A stretch of DNA of 64,000 nt from Bacillus shivajii (GCF_020519665.1 NZ_CP084703.1:558001-622000), one strand, 5' to 3'; shown: positions 35,911 through 45,606, counted from the first letter of the stretch. Program-made: numbers and translations. The notes: generated by a model from the letters alone, not told the origin.

Positions 35911-36305
35911 GTCCTTACTCATTCTTTCGTGTAAGGATTTTTTATTTGTAATAAATCACTTTTACGAGCACAATAGCTGAATAAGATTTACGCTTTTTCC
36001 CAATCAAAGAGTAGACTAGATACTGCGCAATAAACAACGATTCTAATCAAGTATTTTAGTTCTAAGGTACCTTATAAATTTTATTAATTTTTAATAAAAG
36101 CAGATGATTTAGCAACCGATTTTTGTTGGCATTTACATTCAACGACCATTTGCCAACACAATGCTATGAAGTATAATATGAGAAAAGAAAAATTTAGCAA
36201 AAGGAAGAACTCGTGTTTAGTATTTAACCCAAGTCACCAGTCCCTTTTATTGTTGTGAAAGATAAAGTTAATTAGTAAGTTGAACTTCTTAACAGGAGGA
36301 AAAAG

Positions 36306-36752
36306 ATGAAAATTTATGTGGATGCAGATGCTTGTCCGGTGAAAGATATTATTATTTCTGAAGCAAGGAATTTTGAAATTCCGGTTATCCTTGTTACAAG
36401 CCTTTCTCATTTTTCTAATGCAGAACAGCCATCAGGAGTGGAAACCGTTTATGTAGATTCTGGAGCAGATGCTGCAGATTATCGGATTGTGAAGTTAGTG
36501 GAAAAAGGAGATATTATCGTGACGCAAGATTATGGTCTTGCGTCGCTAGGTTTAGCAAAAGGAACTATTGTCCTCCACCAAAAAGGATTTAGATATACAA
36601 ATGATAATATTGACCAATTATTACAAACACGTTATTTAAGTGCAATGGCTAGAAAAGGCGGACAGCGAACAAAGGGACCAAAGCCTTTTACAGCAGAAGA
36701 CAGGGAGCAATTTAGGCATCTTTTTAAACAGGCTATTTCTCTTGAAAAATAA
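36306..36752 (+). CDS. UPF0178 / YaiI-YqxD family protein
   Basis: The 148-residue protein begins [20 protein letters not shown] and contains [13 protein letters not shown] and [16 protein letters not shown], the conserved blocks of the YaiI/YqxD (DUF188) family. Members have a PIN-like fold with acidic residues (D6, D8, and the D of TQDYGL) and are suspected nucleases, but their function is unproven. ATG follows ACAGGAGG. An inverted repeat TGTTGGCA-N19-TGCCAACA (36124-36158) lies about 150 bases upstream. Confidence 0.85.
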   Translation: MKIYVDADACPVKDIIISEARNFEIPVILVTSLSHFSNAEQPSGVETVYVDSGADAADYRIVKLVEKGDIIVTQDYGLASLGLAKGTIVLHQKGFRYTNDNIDQLLQTRYLSAMARKGGQRTKGPKPFTAEDREQFRHLFKQAISLEK

Positions 36753-36769
36753 TTAAGGAAAACAAAGAA

Positions 36770-36910
36770 TTGCATACACGCTTTAAAGAGCTGAAGGATG
36801 AGCATGATCTTGAAAAAAACAATGCCCTCAAGGCATTGTACCATTCAGAAGTTGCGGATGGAGGAAGGTATCAGGTTGCTTACCAAGCACTTGATCAAGC
36901 CAAAAAGTAG
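36770..36910 (+). CDS. Small ORF following the UPF0178 gene
   Basis: A 46-residue frame from TTG 36770 to TAG 36908-36910 reads MHTRFKELKDEHDLEKNNAL and ends VAYQALDQAKK. It has coding-like composition and an AAGG site 11 bases upstream, 17 bases after the previous stop. It looks like a real small helical protein or the tail of a longer one. No family is recognised. Confidence 0.4.
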   Translation: MHTRFKELKDEHDLEKNNALKALYHSEVADGGRYQVAYQALDQAKK

Positions 36911-37139
36911 ACTTTTATATCTTATTTATATTTACTAAAAATTCTATTATAAATGGTTGGAAGGTTATTAGTAGTGACCAAAATATGGTTGCTGCACATT
37001 AGACTGATGATACGCATTAAGCATTCCATTTACATTAAACAACAAAATGGTTATATATGTTAAAATTTGGTTAGAGTGTAGTGGGTTTGTGAAGGTTTTC
37101 ACTTAAACTAATGGGAAGGTTAATAATAGTCTATAGTAG

Positions 37140-37171
37140 AAAAAGCCGTTCTTATTTTGAACAGCTTTTTC
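37140..37171. terminator. Terminator after metal-binding lipoprotein gene
   Basis: AAAAAGCCGTTC and GAACAGCTTTTT pair around TTATTTT. On the minus strand it lies 19 bases after the stop codon and ends in T residues. 36911-37139 holds no gene. Confidence 0.7.
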
Positions 37172-37189
37172 ACTTTTGCAAATAGATTG

Positions 37190-37780
37190 TTAGTGTCCAT
37201 GACCGTGGTGATGGTCGTGATCAGTATGATCATGGTCTGATGAGTAACCTCTTAACTCATCATACATTTTAATTTGTTCATTAGTTAATACATCAATCAT
37301 ATCGATATGTGCTTTTAAATGAACACTTCTTAATTTACCATCTAAGGTAGAAATTTGATTTGTGATATTATCTACATCGTTTTTTGTAATATCCTTTGAT
37401 CTAAAGGCATTTTCAAGTTGAAGTTCTAAATTGACGATTTGCTCTCCGATCTTTTGTGCTTCTTCTTTCATCCCATTATAGAGTTCTTCTGTTGTTTCCC
37501 TTTGTTCATCGGACAAAGATAGCTCTATAGCTAATTCAAGAGTATGAAGGGGTCCAGGGTAGCTATTCAATTCAGCAGATAGAGCATAGCCAGCTCCTGC
37601 ACCATTAAGTAATGCTTGAATTCTTCCTTCTGGTAGGGCTTTAATTTCTTGGTTTGTTAGGTCTACGTAAGGACTTGTTTCAGCTTCCATCTTGTTTGAA
37701 TTTTCTTCTTCCGTTGATGAAAAACATCCTGCTAGAGCAATTGGAATTAACAAGGTTAACAATATTATAGTTCTATTCAT
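37190..37780 (-). CDS. His-rich Spy/CpxP-like lipoprotein
   Basis: The 196-residue lipoprotein has lipobox ALAGC (Cys18). The helical body contains two LTxxQ-like stretches (LSLSDEQRETTEELY and VLTNEQIKMYDEL), the mark of Spy/CpxP/CnrX-type metal-sensing or chaperone proteins. The C-terminus is a His-Asp tail (HDHTDHDHHHGHGH) that should bind Zn, Ni or Cu. It lies 14 bases after the MarR gene on the same strand and is probably in one operon with it. A role in extracytoplasmic metal binding is inferred. Confidence 0.75.
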   Translation of the reverse strand: MNRTIILLTLLIPIALAGCFSSTEEENSNKMEAETSPYVDLTNQEIKALPEGRIQALLNGAGAGYALSAELNSYPGPLHTLELAIELSLSDEQRETTEELYNGMKEEAQKIGEQIVNLELQLENAFRSKDITKNDVDNITNQISTLDGKLRSVHLKAHIDMIDVLTNEQIKMYDELRGYSSDHDHTDHDHHHGHGH

Positions 37781-37794
37781 ATTCTACATTTCTC

Positions 37795-38226
37795 CTAATC
37801 TTTTCTTGGGGGAATCGCTTCGATAAGTAATTCCAGGGCAACAATAACTTCTTTATGCCTATTTTCAGGTATATTAGCCAATATACTATTAAACTTTTCT
37901 ATACGAGAAGTTTCCAAGCGTTGCGCTATTTTTTGTCCCTTTTCAGTTAATCTCAGTATTTTCATTCGTTGGTCCTTTGGACTTGTTTCACGTTTTAACC
38001 AATCTTTTTTCTCCAACTGTTGAACTAAACGACTTACCGTACTTTTCTCTAAATTTAGTATCTGCGTTAAATCGGATTGTGTAACTTCCTCTTTTAACTG
38101 AATTTCCATAATTGTATGTGCTTCAGATATTGAAATAGGCTGACCACAAGGAGTTTGGTTAGGATGATGGAGTCCAAGAGAACGGATGATTTCTTTCATC
38201 TGATTGTAAAAATCATTTTTAACCAG
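37795..38226 (-). CDS. MarR-family transcriptional regulator
   Basis: This winged-helix protein has about 143 residues from the likely start. The HTH reads SDLTQILNLEKSTVSRLVQQ, the wing ETSPKDQRMKILRLTEKG. The start is uncertain: GAGGGGGG at 38233-38240 points to CTG 38226, while ATG 38199 is the next standard codon and TTG 38247 lies inside the operator. Two palindromes immediately upstream (38245-38254 and 38262-38271) should be its operators. The downstream gene is a metal-binding lipoprotein, so a metal-linked role like AdcR/ZitR is possible but unproven. Confidence 0.8.
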   Translation of the reverse strand: MVKNDFYNQMKEIIRSLGLHHPNQTPCGQPISISEAHTIMEIQLKEEVTQSDLTQILNLEKSTVSRLVQQLEKKDWLKRETSPKDQRMKILRLTEKGQKIAQRLETSRIEKFNSILANIPENRHKEVIVALELLIEAIPPRKD

Positions 38227-38244
38227 TACAATCCCCCCTCTACA

Positions 38245-38271
38245 CAACTAGTTGCATAATACAACTAGTTG
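38245..38271. promoter_or_regulatory. Tandem MarR operator palindromes
   Basis: Two copies of CAACTAGTTG, each within ACAACTAGTTG, lie 17 bases apart. The sequence resembles TTAACTAGTTAA bound by the zinc-responsive MarR proteins AdcR/ZitR but has C/G in place of the outer T/A. It sits right at the 5' end of the marR gene, so autoregulation is likely. Confidence 0.6.
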
Positions 38272-38835
38272 TGTTTATTGTCAATAAAAGAGAAGTTTAT
38301 TTAAGAACTTTATAAAGCAGCAGAAAGGAGCATATTGCACTAACGGCGAGCTAATGATAAAAAAAACGAAAAAATAACAGATCTATTTGCTGTACAGTAG
38401 AACGATACTGGTAACGGAATATAATATTTTTAAGGCGGTCACTTTAAATGTGATCGTCTTTCGTATCTGACGGTTACTGTGCGACAAATGTCTACATATT
38501 TAGGTGCCTTTGAAAAAATGTACTTATGCAAAGGAGTAAAATTTTGGAAAAGATTCCGAATCCTAATTCCATTCTGGGGCATATCTTGAAGGATTGTAGC
38601 AGTGTAAAATTGTAGAAACATTAAAACGTGAATAATTAAGGATAATGTTAAATTTAGAGAGATAATAAAAGAAATTTTTTTTAAAAAGGAATGACTAAAA
38701 GGAGAAAGAATAGTTGTATTTTGTTTACAAAAATACAACTATTCATTAAGTAGGACAGAACATATTTTAGTCTTGATAAATATGGATAATATGTAATGTC
38801 CTTTAATTTATCTACAGAGGAAAAGTCAACATAAG
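38272..38835. other. Intergenic stretch without a convincing gene
   Basis: It contains a hairpin GGCGGTCAC/GTGATCGTC near 38433-38462. A 99-codon minus-strand frame at 38439-38738 has no ribosome binding site and overlaps the hairpin; I do not call it. Confidence 0.45.
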
Positions 38836-39960
38836 TTATTTCAAGATCCCAGTCCCGATAATTTCAACGTCAACTGTAGTTGAAAAGTTAACCTTTGGAT
38901 ATTCTTCTTTCCAATCGAGCTGCTTCCATACCTTTGGGTGAAAAGCCATTAGTTCTCTACCAATGCCTAGTCCATCACAGTTGGCCTCTTGTAATATTTG
39001 AGTGACATGGTTTGCTTTTTCTGTGAATTTTTCTGTAAGCTCCCTAGTTATCTCCTCAACAGCGTCGTCAATTATATCTTCTTTCGGATATTCGACAATA
39101 TTCACTTTAAGCTTTAAATCGATATCAACTGATACTTTATTATCATTTGTAGTGGTAATGTTCACTTTTGAATTGGAATCGCTAACAGTAAATGATACGA
39201 TTTGCTGCCGTCCTTCCTCTTCTTCAGGATGAATGACAAACGAAAATCTATTTGTTTCACCAAGTTCATTCTTTAGCAATAATAAAACAGTGGAAGCATC
39301 GCCCTCGAGGTCCTTTCCAGTGTATTTTTTTCCATTAAATAAAGCCATTCCTACGATCTTTGTTTGGTTTTCTTCAGTTTTTTTGATTAATGGCAGGTGG
39401 AAATCTTCACCAGGATCAAACATGACCGGAAAAATGGACTGGATCGTTTCTCTTGAAACATACGACTTGTCTTCTGCCTCTTGAACTAACCCCAAGACTT
39501 CCTCACTAATAAATCTTTCTTGAACCTTATTAAGCCTTAAAATATTCTCGCCACGTCCTTTGGTAACAACAAGTAATGCTCTTATGGAAAACCTAGGATC
39601 ACGGTATAGAATATCTAATAATGAATAAAGATCAGTTTTTGCTAGCTCTTCACCAAGGATGAATACACGAGCTTTATTAGACGCAAACTGACCAGCAAGT
39701 TCTTTTTCTTGTGCTATTCTTGTATCGCGCAATGTATTTCCTTTTGCACTGAGTACAATATTGGCACTTCCATGTTCGGTTCCGCTAATGGTTTCTGGGG
39801 TTAATGCACGGATTGCTATTGTCGTTTGCAGGGAGTTGTCTTCATTTAAATCAAAGCTGGCTCCGTAGATAAGCCTTGCATCTTTTAATAAGTGTTGATC
39901 CCAGCAACTTGTCAAGACAAAGAGACTGATTAGTGCAACAATTACTAGTTTATACCTCAT
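38836..39960 (-). CDS. Spore germinant receptor lipoprotein, GerC type
   Basis: The 374-residue Ger(x)C-family lipoprotein has lipobox LTSC (Cys19) followed by WDQ, the invariant start of GerAC/GerKC/GerBC proteins. It has the usual domain order, with a C-terminal conserved region that ends VDVEIIGTGILK. It forms the third subunit of a GerA-type nutrient receptor in the spore inner membrane. The start overlaps the permease stop by four bases. All three receptor genes are on the minus strand in order A-B-C. Confidence 0.9.
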   Translation of the reverse strand: MRYKLVIVALISLFVLTSCWDQHLLKDARLIYGASFDLNEDNSLQTTIAIRALTPETISGTEHGSANIVLSAKGNTLRDTRIAQEKELAGQFASNKARVFILGEELAKTDLYSLLDILYRDPRFSIRALLVVTKGRGENILRLNKVQERFISEEVLGLVQEAEDKSYVSRETIQSIFPVMFDPGEDFHLPLIKKTEENQTKIVGMALFNGKKYTGKDLEGDASTVLLLLKNELGETNRFSFVIHPEEEEGRQQIVSFTVSDSNSKVNITTTNDNKVSVDIDLKLKVNIVEYPKEDIIDDAVEEITRELTEKFTEKANHVTQILQEANCDGLGIGRELMAFHPKVWKQLDWKEEYPKVNFSTTVDVEIIGTGILK

Positions 39961-41054
39961 ACGCTCTCCCTCTTGCCTATTTTTTGTTTGAAAAAGACTA
40001 TACTTAATAAGAACAAAGGGATTCCTCCTACAAAAATGTAGCTTAACGTTGAAATGATTTCTCCAAATTGCTTTGTGAACTCAGGAGTGCTAGGGATTAT
40101 TAAAGTAAATAGGAACACAAAACCACCAACAATGAAACTGGACTTTTGGTGATCTTGCTGACGAAATAATTTACTTAGACCGATGCTCGACAAGTATATA
40201 TAGATCCCAATTGAAGTTGTCATTGGTACTATCCAAATCACTAAAAAAATAAGGTCTAATCTTTCAATAAGTTCATAGTCTACCGCTTTGAGCATATATA
40301 AAAGAGGCTCGGGTATCACGGCGAGTTGATCAGGACTAAAATAGATATAACTCGAAAACACAAAAAATGTATAAAGTGTTGTCACAGCGATTACGGCCAA
40401 AGCAGAGTATTTCACTTTTTGTTTATGACTTGCTTGAACGAATGGATAAACGATCAATAGTAACTCAAATCCTAACATGGCAACAATTGCCTCATGAGAG
40501 GCCAACATGATATTTTTGATTCCACTTTGTCCAACAGGAAATATATATTTAACATTAACCTCCATATAAGCGCTAAGGATTAACGCTATTAGAACGATAA
40601 CTAATAGCGATACAATGACATAAACCCTAGCAATGATTCTTAAATTTTCTTTAACTAAATAAACCGCAACACTGATAAAAACTAAAAAGAGTATCCACTC
40701 AGGTGTTAATGGGAGAAGCCATTTTTTAAGTACACCTGTAGATAAGTGGATAACTAAAATATTTACACTAATAAAATAAAGTACATATAAGCAAGAAAAT
40801 AATTTACCGAAAAACATCCCTGTTATTTTTTGAGAAAAATCGTATAGCGTATCTTGTGGATACTGTTTATTTAACGTCAGTATGATAAATAAAAACAGTA
40901 AATTGACTATACCTGCATTTATTATTGATATCCAACCGTCTGTAAATGCGTTTAAATAGAGATCGTGAGCAAGGGATAGTACACCAATCCCAATTTGAGA
41001 TTGCAGAACTAAAAAGAGTAATTGATTCGTTGAAATTTGTTTATTTGTTTTCAC
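39957..41054 (-). CDS. Spore germinant receptor permease-like subunit, GerB type
   Basis: This membrane protein has about 365 residues from GTG 41054 and ten helices, and belongs to the APC-like GerAB family. The N-terminus KQISTNQLLFLVLQSQIGIG is the family's typical start. I prefer GTG 41054, which has AGAGGATGGG upstream, to ATG 41075. The gene overlaps the end of the GerA gene. The subunit is thought to bind the germinant, often an amino acid. Confidence 0.9.
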   Translation of the reverse strand: MKTNKQISTNQLLFLVLQSQIGIGVLSLAHDLYLNAFTDGWISIINAGIVNLLFLFIILTLNKQYPQDTLYDFSQKITGMFFGKLFSCLYVLYFISVNILVIHLSTGVLKKWLLPLTPEWILFLVFISVAVYLVKENLRIIARVYVIVSLLVIVLIALILSAYMEVNVKYIFPVGQSGIKNIMLASHEAIVAMLGFELLLIVYPFVQASHKQKVKYSALAVIAVTTLYTFFVFSSYIYFSPDQLAVIPEPLLYMLKAVDYELIERLDLIFLVIWIVPMTTSIGIYIYLSSIGLSKLFRQQDHQKSSFIVGGFVFLFTLIIPSTPEFTKQFGEIISTLSYIFVGGIPLFLLSIVFFKQKIGKRESV

Positions 41055-42570
41055 TGTTGTCCCATCCTCTAGCATTTCGCTGTCTTTCTTCTTGATCTGG
41101 TTGGGGTGTAGTAGGTCTTTGGTTCATTTTCCATAAAGGGACACGAATAAACGTATCTTTAAAATCCTTTAAGCGTACCGGTGCAAGCGGTGCAAAATAA
41201 GGTGATCCAAACGATTCTAACTTGCATAAATGAACCAATAAAACCATAAGTCCAAATACAATCCCAGCTAACCCTAATAAATAAGCAGATAACATTAATG
41301 GAAATCCCAATAATCTAACGGATGTTCCCATTTCATGGATGGGTACGACAAAGGAAGCGATGGCCGTCAGGGCGATAATAACTACCATGGTGTTGGAAAC
41401 TAGGCTGGCCTCGACTACGGCAGTGCCAATGACTAATCCGCCAACTACACCAATGGTTTGTGCAATGGGACTTGGAAGTCGGATAGAAGCTTCTTTTAAT
41501 AACTCTAAAATAATTTGCATGGTCATCGCCTCAATCAACGGATGAAACGGTACATGCTCCAAGGACGCTTTGACATTAAAAAGTAGGTCGAATGGAATAA
41601 TCTCATAATGGTAAGCGACAAGAGAAATATATAAAGCTGGCAGTGAAATCGCAAGAAAAAAACAAAAAAGTCTTACTAAGCGAAAGAATGAGGCGATAAA
41701 CCACCGGTTATTGTAATCGTCAGACGTTTGATAAAATGCAAAAAATGTTATTGGCATTACGAGCGCAGATGGGCTTCCATCGGTTAAAACAGCAACTCTA
41801 CCTTCCATTAAACCAAATACAGTCCTGTCTACCCTTTCTGTGCTTAATACTTGTTGAAAAGGAGAATAAGAGTTGTCTTCAATATATGCTTCCATATGTC
41901 CGGGAGATTGAACAATATCAACCTTCACGCTTGACAGTCTTCCCTCCACTTCTTTTACGACCTCTTTATTAGCTATTGAAGATACGTATAATAATGCAAC
42001 ACGAGTTTCAGATTCCTTGCCTAATATCCATTCTTTTATTACTAAATTTTTACTTTTTATTTTACTTCTAATGATATTGATGTTCACATTTAAATGCTCG
42101 ACAAAACCATCACGAGGACCTTTAATCGCTTGCTCGCCCATGGGTTCCTCGATCGCTCTCTTCTCAAACGAAACCGTATCTAAAATAAATGCATACGTTT
42201 CGTTTTCTAAAAAAATAACGGTGTTTCCTTGAGAGAGTTTAAAGGCCACATGATCTAGTGATTCTGTTTTGGTAATTTCTTTAACAGCAACCGTATTAAT
42301 AATGGAATCTGAAGGATGATTTATAATTTGTTGGATCACTTTCGTTTCTAGTGTTTCACTATCAACGAAAGTATTAATAAAAAGCAGCGAAATTTGTTTG
42401 TTATTAAAAATTAATTCTCTAACAGATAAGTCATCTGTATGGTGAAGAAATGATTTTATTAAATCGATATTTTCCAATACATTACTAAGAATAGGTCGAG
42501 GTGTTGTTGTATGTTTTCGAGAATGTTGGAGTTGAGTTCGTTTCCATTTCTTCTTTTTTAAAAAATACAT
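41041..42570 (-). CDS. Spore germinant receptor subunit, GerA type
   Basis: The 509-residue GerA-family protein has a large N-terminal cytosolic region (about 1-280), about five helices (about 290-460) and a cytosolic tail. Family blocks include VDIVQSPGHMEAYIEDNSYS, FGLMEGRVAVLTDGSP and ALPALYISLVAYHYEIIP. ATG 42570 follows ATGGAGG. With GerB and GerC it forms a germinant-gated channel. The presence of a complete operon shows the host is a spore former. I cannot assign it to GerA, GerB or GerK from sequence alone. Confidence 0.92.
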   Translation of the reverse strand: MYFLKKKKWKRTQLQHSRKHTTTPRPILSNVLENIDLIKSFLHHTDDLSVRELIFNNKQISLLFINTFVDSETLETKVIQQIINHPSDSIINTVAVKEITKTESLDHVAFKLSQGNTVIFLENETYAFILDTVSFEKRAIEEPMGEQAIKGPRDGFVEHLNVNINIIRSKIKSKNLVIKEWILGKESETRVALLYVSSIANKEVVKEVEGRLSSVKVDIVQSPGHMEAYIEDNSYSPFQQVLSTERVDRTVFGLMEGRVAVLTDGSPSALVMPITFFAFYQTSDDYNNRWFIASFFRLVRLFCFFLAISLPALYISLVAYHYEIIPFDLLFNVKASLEHVPFHPLIEAMTMQIILELLKEASIRLPSPIAQTIGVVGGLVIGTAVVEASLVSNTMVVIIALTAIASFVVPIHEMGTSVRLLGFPLMLSAYLLGLAGIVFGLMVLLVHLCKLESFGSPYFAPLAPVRLKDFKDTFIRVPLWKMNQRPTTPQPDQEERQRNARGWDNSENK

Positions 42571-42754
42571 GAACTAATTCCTCCATGACTAGTGGATCTA
42601 TGTTAAGTAATTATTAGTTTTTACAATCGAATTAAATTTATGCTAATAATTCGCTTACTTTGAAGTGCTAAAAAAACTTGCCCTTACATCGTACTTTGGG
42701 CAAGAAGATCCCAACTAACGGTTCAGATAATGCAATCGAAACTAGCGCTTATAA

Positions 42755-43063
42755 GGGGAACCAAAGGAAGGGATTGAAATTTCTTTTATCCGTGGTAGTA
42801 CTTCAGATTCAGAGGTAGAAATAGATGAAAATGGTGTTATCACATTTACGACAGGTCCAGCTGATTATTATTTACTTAGGGCAAAGCCATTATCGGATGA
42901 AGATGTTGAAGGAGAATATGACCAAACATATTATGAATCTACAATGTCCTTTACCGTGCAAAATGGAAAGGGTTTATCAGTAGAAGATTTAGAAGAGAAT
43001 GCTATTGTTCTACAGATGAGCATTAATTCAAAAAGCTTGCTCATCATTGTAATGGTAGATTAA
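42755..43063 (+). pseudogene. Start-less coding fragment
   Basis: An open frame of about 102 codons without a start codon begins GEPKEGIEISFIRGSTSDSE, has coding-like composition and ends LLIIVMVD. A stop codon directly precedes it. It looks like the C-terminal part of a secreted or cell-surface protein whose 5' half was lost. No family is recognised. Confidence 0.4.
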
Positions 43064-43075
43064 GGCGGTGAAAAA

Positions 43076-43183
43076 TTGGAAGTTATATTGGAAGTTATAT
43101 TTACCTTAGTTAGAGGAATGATGTTTTTGGGTAGGTATTACTTCATTATATTAAATCCATTAATTGTGACATATTGTACTTAA
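43076..43183 (+). CDS. Possible small membrane peptide
   Basis: A 35-residue frame starts at TTG 43076 behind AAGGCGGTG and reads MEVILEVIFTLVRGMMFLGR and then a second hydrophobic stretch ending TYCT. It resembles short single-helix Bacillus membrane peptides. Support is the ribosome binding site and hydrophobicity only. Confidence 0.35.
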   Translation: MEVILEVIFTLVRGMMFLGRYYFIILNPLIVTYCT

Positions 43184-43211
43184 AGCAACTGTGAGCGTTA
43201 ATTTAATAAAG

Positions 43212-43310
43212 CCTTAAGGTGATCATTAGTTCAGTCTAGAAGGACTGGGCTATTTTTTTGAACCACAACATACATAGCCAATTAGTTGCTGCGCACCAGG
43301 AATATAATCT
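43212..43310. repeat. Dispersed repeat with terminator hairpin (copy B)
   Basis: It matches 2110-2205: TTAGTTCAGTCTAGAAGG, a short ACTGGGCTA arm, T-run, then CACAACATACAT and GCGCACCAGGA. The shared flank beyond the hairpin shows a repeated element. 43311-43488 holds only the promoter region of the GGDEF gene. Confidence 0.6.
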
Positions 43311-43488
43311 GCAATTATCAAGCAAACTGCCATCGCAATTTACTGTAAATTCATTTTCCATACTGACATTAATCCCACTAGGTAATTTTTAGATTTTTAA
43401 TTGTTTGTTATTTTCTTTCACATTCTTTTACACCATAACATGGTAAAATAGATATATTCCTAATGTCTTTCACAAGGTGGTAAACAAA

Positions 43489-44556
43489 TTGGCAATAAGA
43501 TCATTTTTATATAAAAACGAAACATTCTCTACATTAAAAAGACGAATTTACCTAGTCCTTTTGCCTGTATTAGTTTTCGCCTTTTCTACAGTTTTAATAA
43601 GTCTTTATATAATTAACGGTTCGTTAAGCTTTATAAATATATTTACATTTTCAATTCTTTGTCTCGGATTCACAATTTGTTTTATTATTCTACTTATCAA
43701 CAAACATTCTCAACTATATATTGAAATTTCATTCTGTATTATAGCATCATTATTATACTTACTTAGGATGTATGATCATATCATTACCTATTTAGGACAA
43801 AATGGAAATTATTATTTAGGTACGGTTGCCTATTGGGTGCCTCTCCTCTTTCTTATTTTCTTCTTTACTTTCCGAGGTAAAGTTGCACTAAAAATATCAA
43901 TTACTGTCTATTTGTTAAGCTTTTTACCAGGAGTATATCATTTATTATACAGTCCATTTGTAAATGGACAAACGTTTGATACATTGTTACAGTTTTATAT
44001 CGTTACACTTGCATATATTATCGCTCTTTACTTTGTTCAATATGTTTTTGAAGTGTTTTTACAGGTAGATATGGCAAAACATTTAGCAAATACAGATTAT
44101 TTAACAGGACTTCCAAATAGAAGAAAAGTGGACGAGTTTCTTGATAAGGAGCTAGAAGTCGCTAGGAGTACAGAACAACCTTTATCCGTCATCCTGTTTG
44201 ATGTGGACGACTTTAAAAAAATTAACGATACATATGGACACGATGCTGGTGATTCCGTGTTAAAAGAACTTTCATCACTTATAAAAAATCACCTTCCTGA
44301 GTGCACATATTTCGGTAGGTGGGGTGGGGAGGAATTTCTTGTTTTGTTCTCGGGAAAAAACAAAGAAGCAGGACTAAAACTAGCTGAGACTCTTAGACAC
44401 TTAATTGCAAAACATGAATATAGTGAAATTGGTCAGATTACTTCGAGTTTTGGAGTTAGCGAATTTATTGAAAATGACTTAAAAAAGGATATTGTCAATA
44501 GAGCAGATGAGGCTCTATATGTTGCAAAGAAAAGCGGTAAAAATCAAGTGTGTTAG
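43489..44556 (+). CDS. Membrane-bound diguanylate cyclase
   Basis: The 355-residue protein has about six N-terminal membrane helices (about 15-195) and a C-terminal GGDEF domain starting LANTDYLTGLPNRRK. The active site is GGEEF (279-283), an accepted active variant, and the metal-binding Asp is in FDVDDFKKIND. It should make c-di-GMP in response to an unknown signal sensed in the membrane. No obvious RxxD inhibitory site is seen just before the active site. The start is TTG 43489 behind AAGGTGG; a GTG at 43477 overlaps that site. Confidence 0.88.
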   Translation: MAIRSFLYKNETFSTLKRRIYLVLLPVLVFAFSTVLISLYIINGSLSFINIFTFSILCLGFTICFIILLINKHSQLYIEISFCIIASLLYLLRMYDHIITYLGQNGNYYLGTVAYWVPLLFLIFFFTFRGKVALKISITVYLLSFLPGVYHLLYSPFVNGQTFDTLLQFYIVTLAYIIALYFVQYVFEVFLQVDMAKHLANTDYLTGLPNRRKVDEFLDKELEVARSTEQPLSVILFDVDDFKKINDTYGHDAGDSVLKELSSLIKNHLPECTYFGRWGGEEFLVLFSGKNKEAGLKLAETLRHLIAKHEYSEIGQITSSFGVSEFIENDLKKDIVNRADEALYVAKKSGKNQVC

Positions 44557-44619
44557 GGGGAACAAAGTAAAGTCATCTTGTGCGCAGTACAACGATAATA
44601 TTCAATTGAAATACAAAAA

Positions 44620-44655
44620 AAGTTGGTCTCTCCAAATATGAGGACCAACTTCTTT
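44620..44655. terminator. Shared bidirectional terminator
   Basis: AAGTTGGTCTCTCC and AGGACCAACTT pair, with A-run before and T-rich run after, between convergent genes for the GGDEF protein and betaine-binding protein. Confidence 0.75.
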
Positions 44656-44681
44656 CTTGTTTCTGCTATTAATCTAGGCCT

Positions 44682-45557
44682 TTACTTTACCCATTCATCG
44701 ATCAATTCTTGATTCTCTTCAATCCATTTTCTAGCTCCATCAATAGGCTCTTCGGTACTTTCAACATATTCGATCAGTTCGCCAATTTCTTCATCATCCA
44801 TCTTCCAATTATTAAACCACTCGCTCACTTCTGGAAAATCATCTTCAAATCCATGTCTTGTTGCATGGTGAATTTTTTCTACACCACCGTAGATGTTTTG
44901 TGGATCTTCTAGGAATTTCAAGTCATATGCAGAAAATACCCAGTGTGGAGTCCAAAGTGGTGCCACGATTGGTTCTTCATTTTCAATGGCATTATCAATA
45001 TCAGCGATCATTGCAGGTTCAGAGCTTGGTAATAGTTCAAACTCAAGGTTATAATCTTCAATTAATTGTTCCGTCACTTCCATCGTACCTGCGCCAGGGT
45101 CAAAGCCGGTAATTTCTCCATTAAACATTTCTTTATGTTCATTTAAATCTTCTATACTATTAACTTCTTCTAGGTATGCTGGAACAACAAGGCCTACTTT
45201 TGCATTATCAAACCAAGTAGCTTCTGAGAAATTAATCGTATCTTCATATCGCTCTAGATAATTTGCATCTTGGACTGGTAACCATATTTCTAAACTAGCA
45301 TCTAGCTCGCCACTTTCTAAAGCTTCCATCGTAAAACCCATTTCCAATAAGTTTAAATCGACGTTATAACCTTTATCTTCTAAAATTACTTTCCACATAT
45401 TTGTTACGGCAATATTTTCAGCCCAGCTAATTTGAGCAAACGTTAAATCTTTTGCTTTTTCTTCTTCACCACTTGCTTCATCAGTGCCACATGCTGTCAG
45501 AACAGTAAACATAAGCACCGCTAAAAGTAAACTAAGTTCTTTTTTCCATTTGTTCAT
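44682..45557 (-). CDS. Glycine betaine/choline-binding lipoprotein (OpuAC-like), orphan
   Basis: The 291-residue substrate-binding lipoprotein has lipobox LTAC (Cys23) and starts its mature part with LTFAQISWAENIAVTNMWKV, as in OpuAC/ProX-type proteins. Conserved Trp residues in WLPVQ and PLWTPHWVF fit an aromatic cage for a quaternary amine. ATG 45557 follows AAAGGAG. No ATPase or permease gene is nearby, so it must work with a transporter encoded elsewhere. A GbsR-type box lies upstream (45607-45624), and gbsR is the next gene. Confidence 0.85.
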   Translation of the reverse strand: MNKWKKELSLLLAVLMFTVLTACGTDEASGEEEKAKDLTFAQISWAENIAVTNMWKVILEDKGYNVDLNLLEMGFTMEALESGELDASLEIWLPVQDANYLERYEDTINFSEATWFDNAKVGLVVPAYLEEVNSIEDLNEHKEMFNGEITGFDPGAGTMEVTEQLIEDYNLEFELLPSSEPAMIADIDNAIENEEPIVAPLWTPHWVFSAYDLKFLEDPQNIYGGVEKIHHATRHGFEDDFPEVSEWFNNWKMDDEEIGELIEYVESTEEPIDGARKWIEENQELIDEWVK

Positions 45558-45606
45558 GTAGAAAATCTCCTTTGTAGTAATTTTGTATATTATAAACGTT
45601 AAATAT

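Noticed and set aside
38439-38738. 99-codon minus-strand frame
   Set aside because: It has no ribosome binding site, overlaps a hairpin and has a composition like translated AT-rich spacer.
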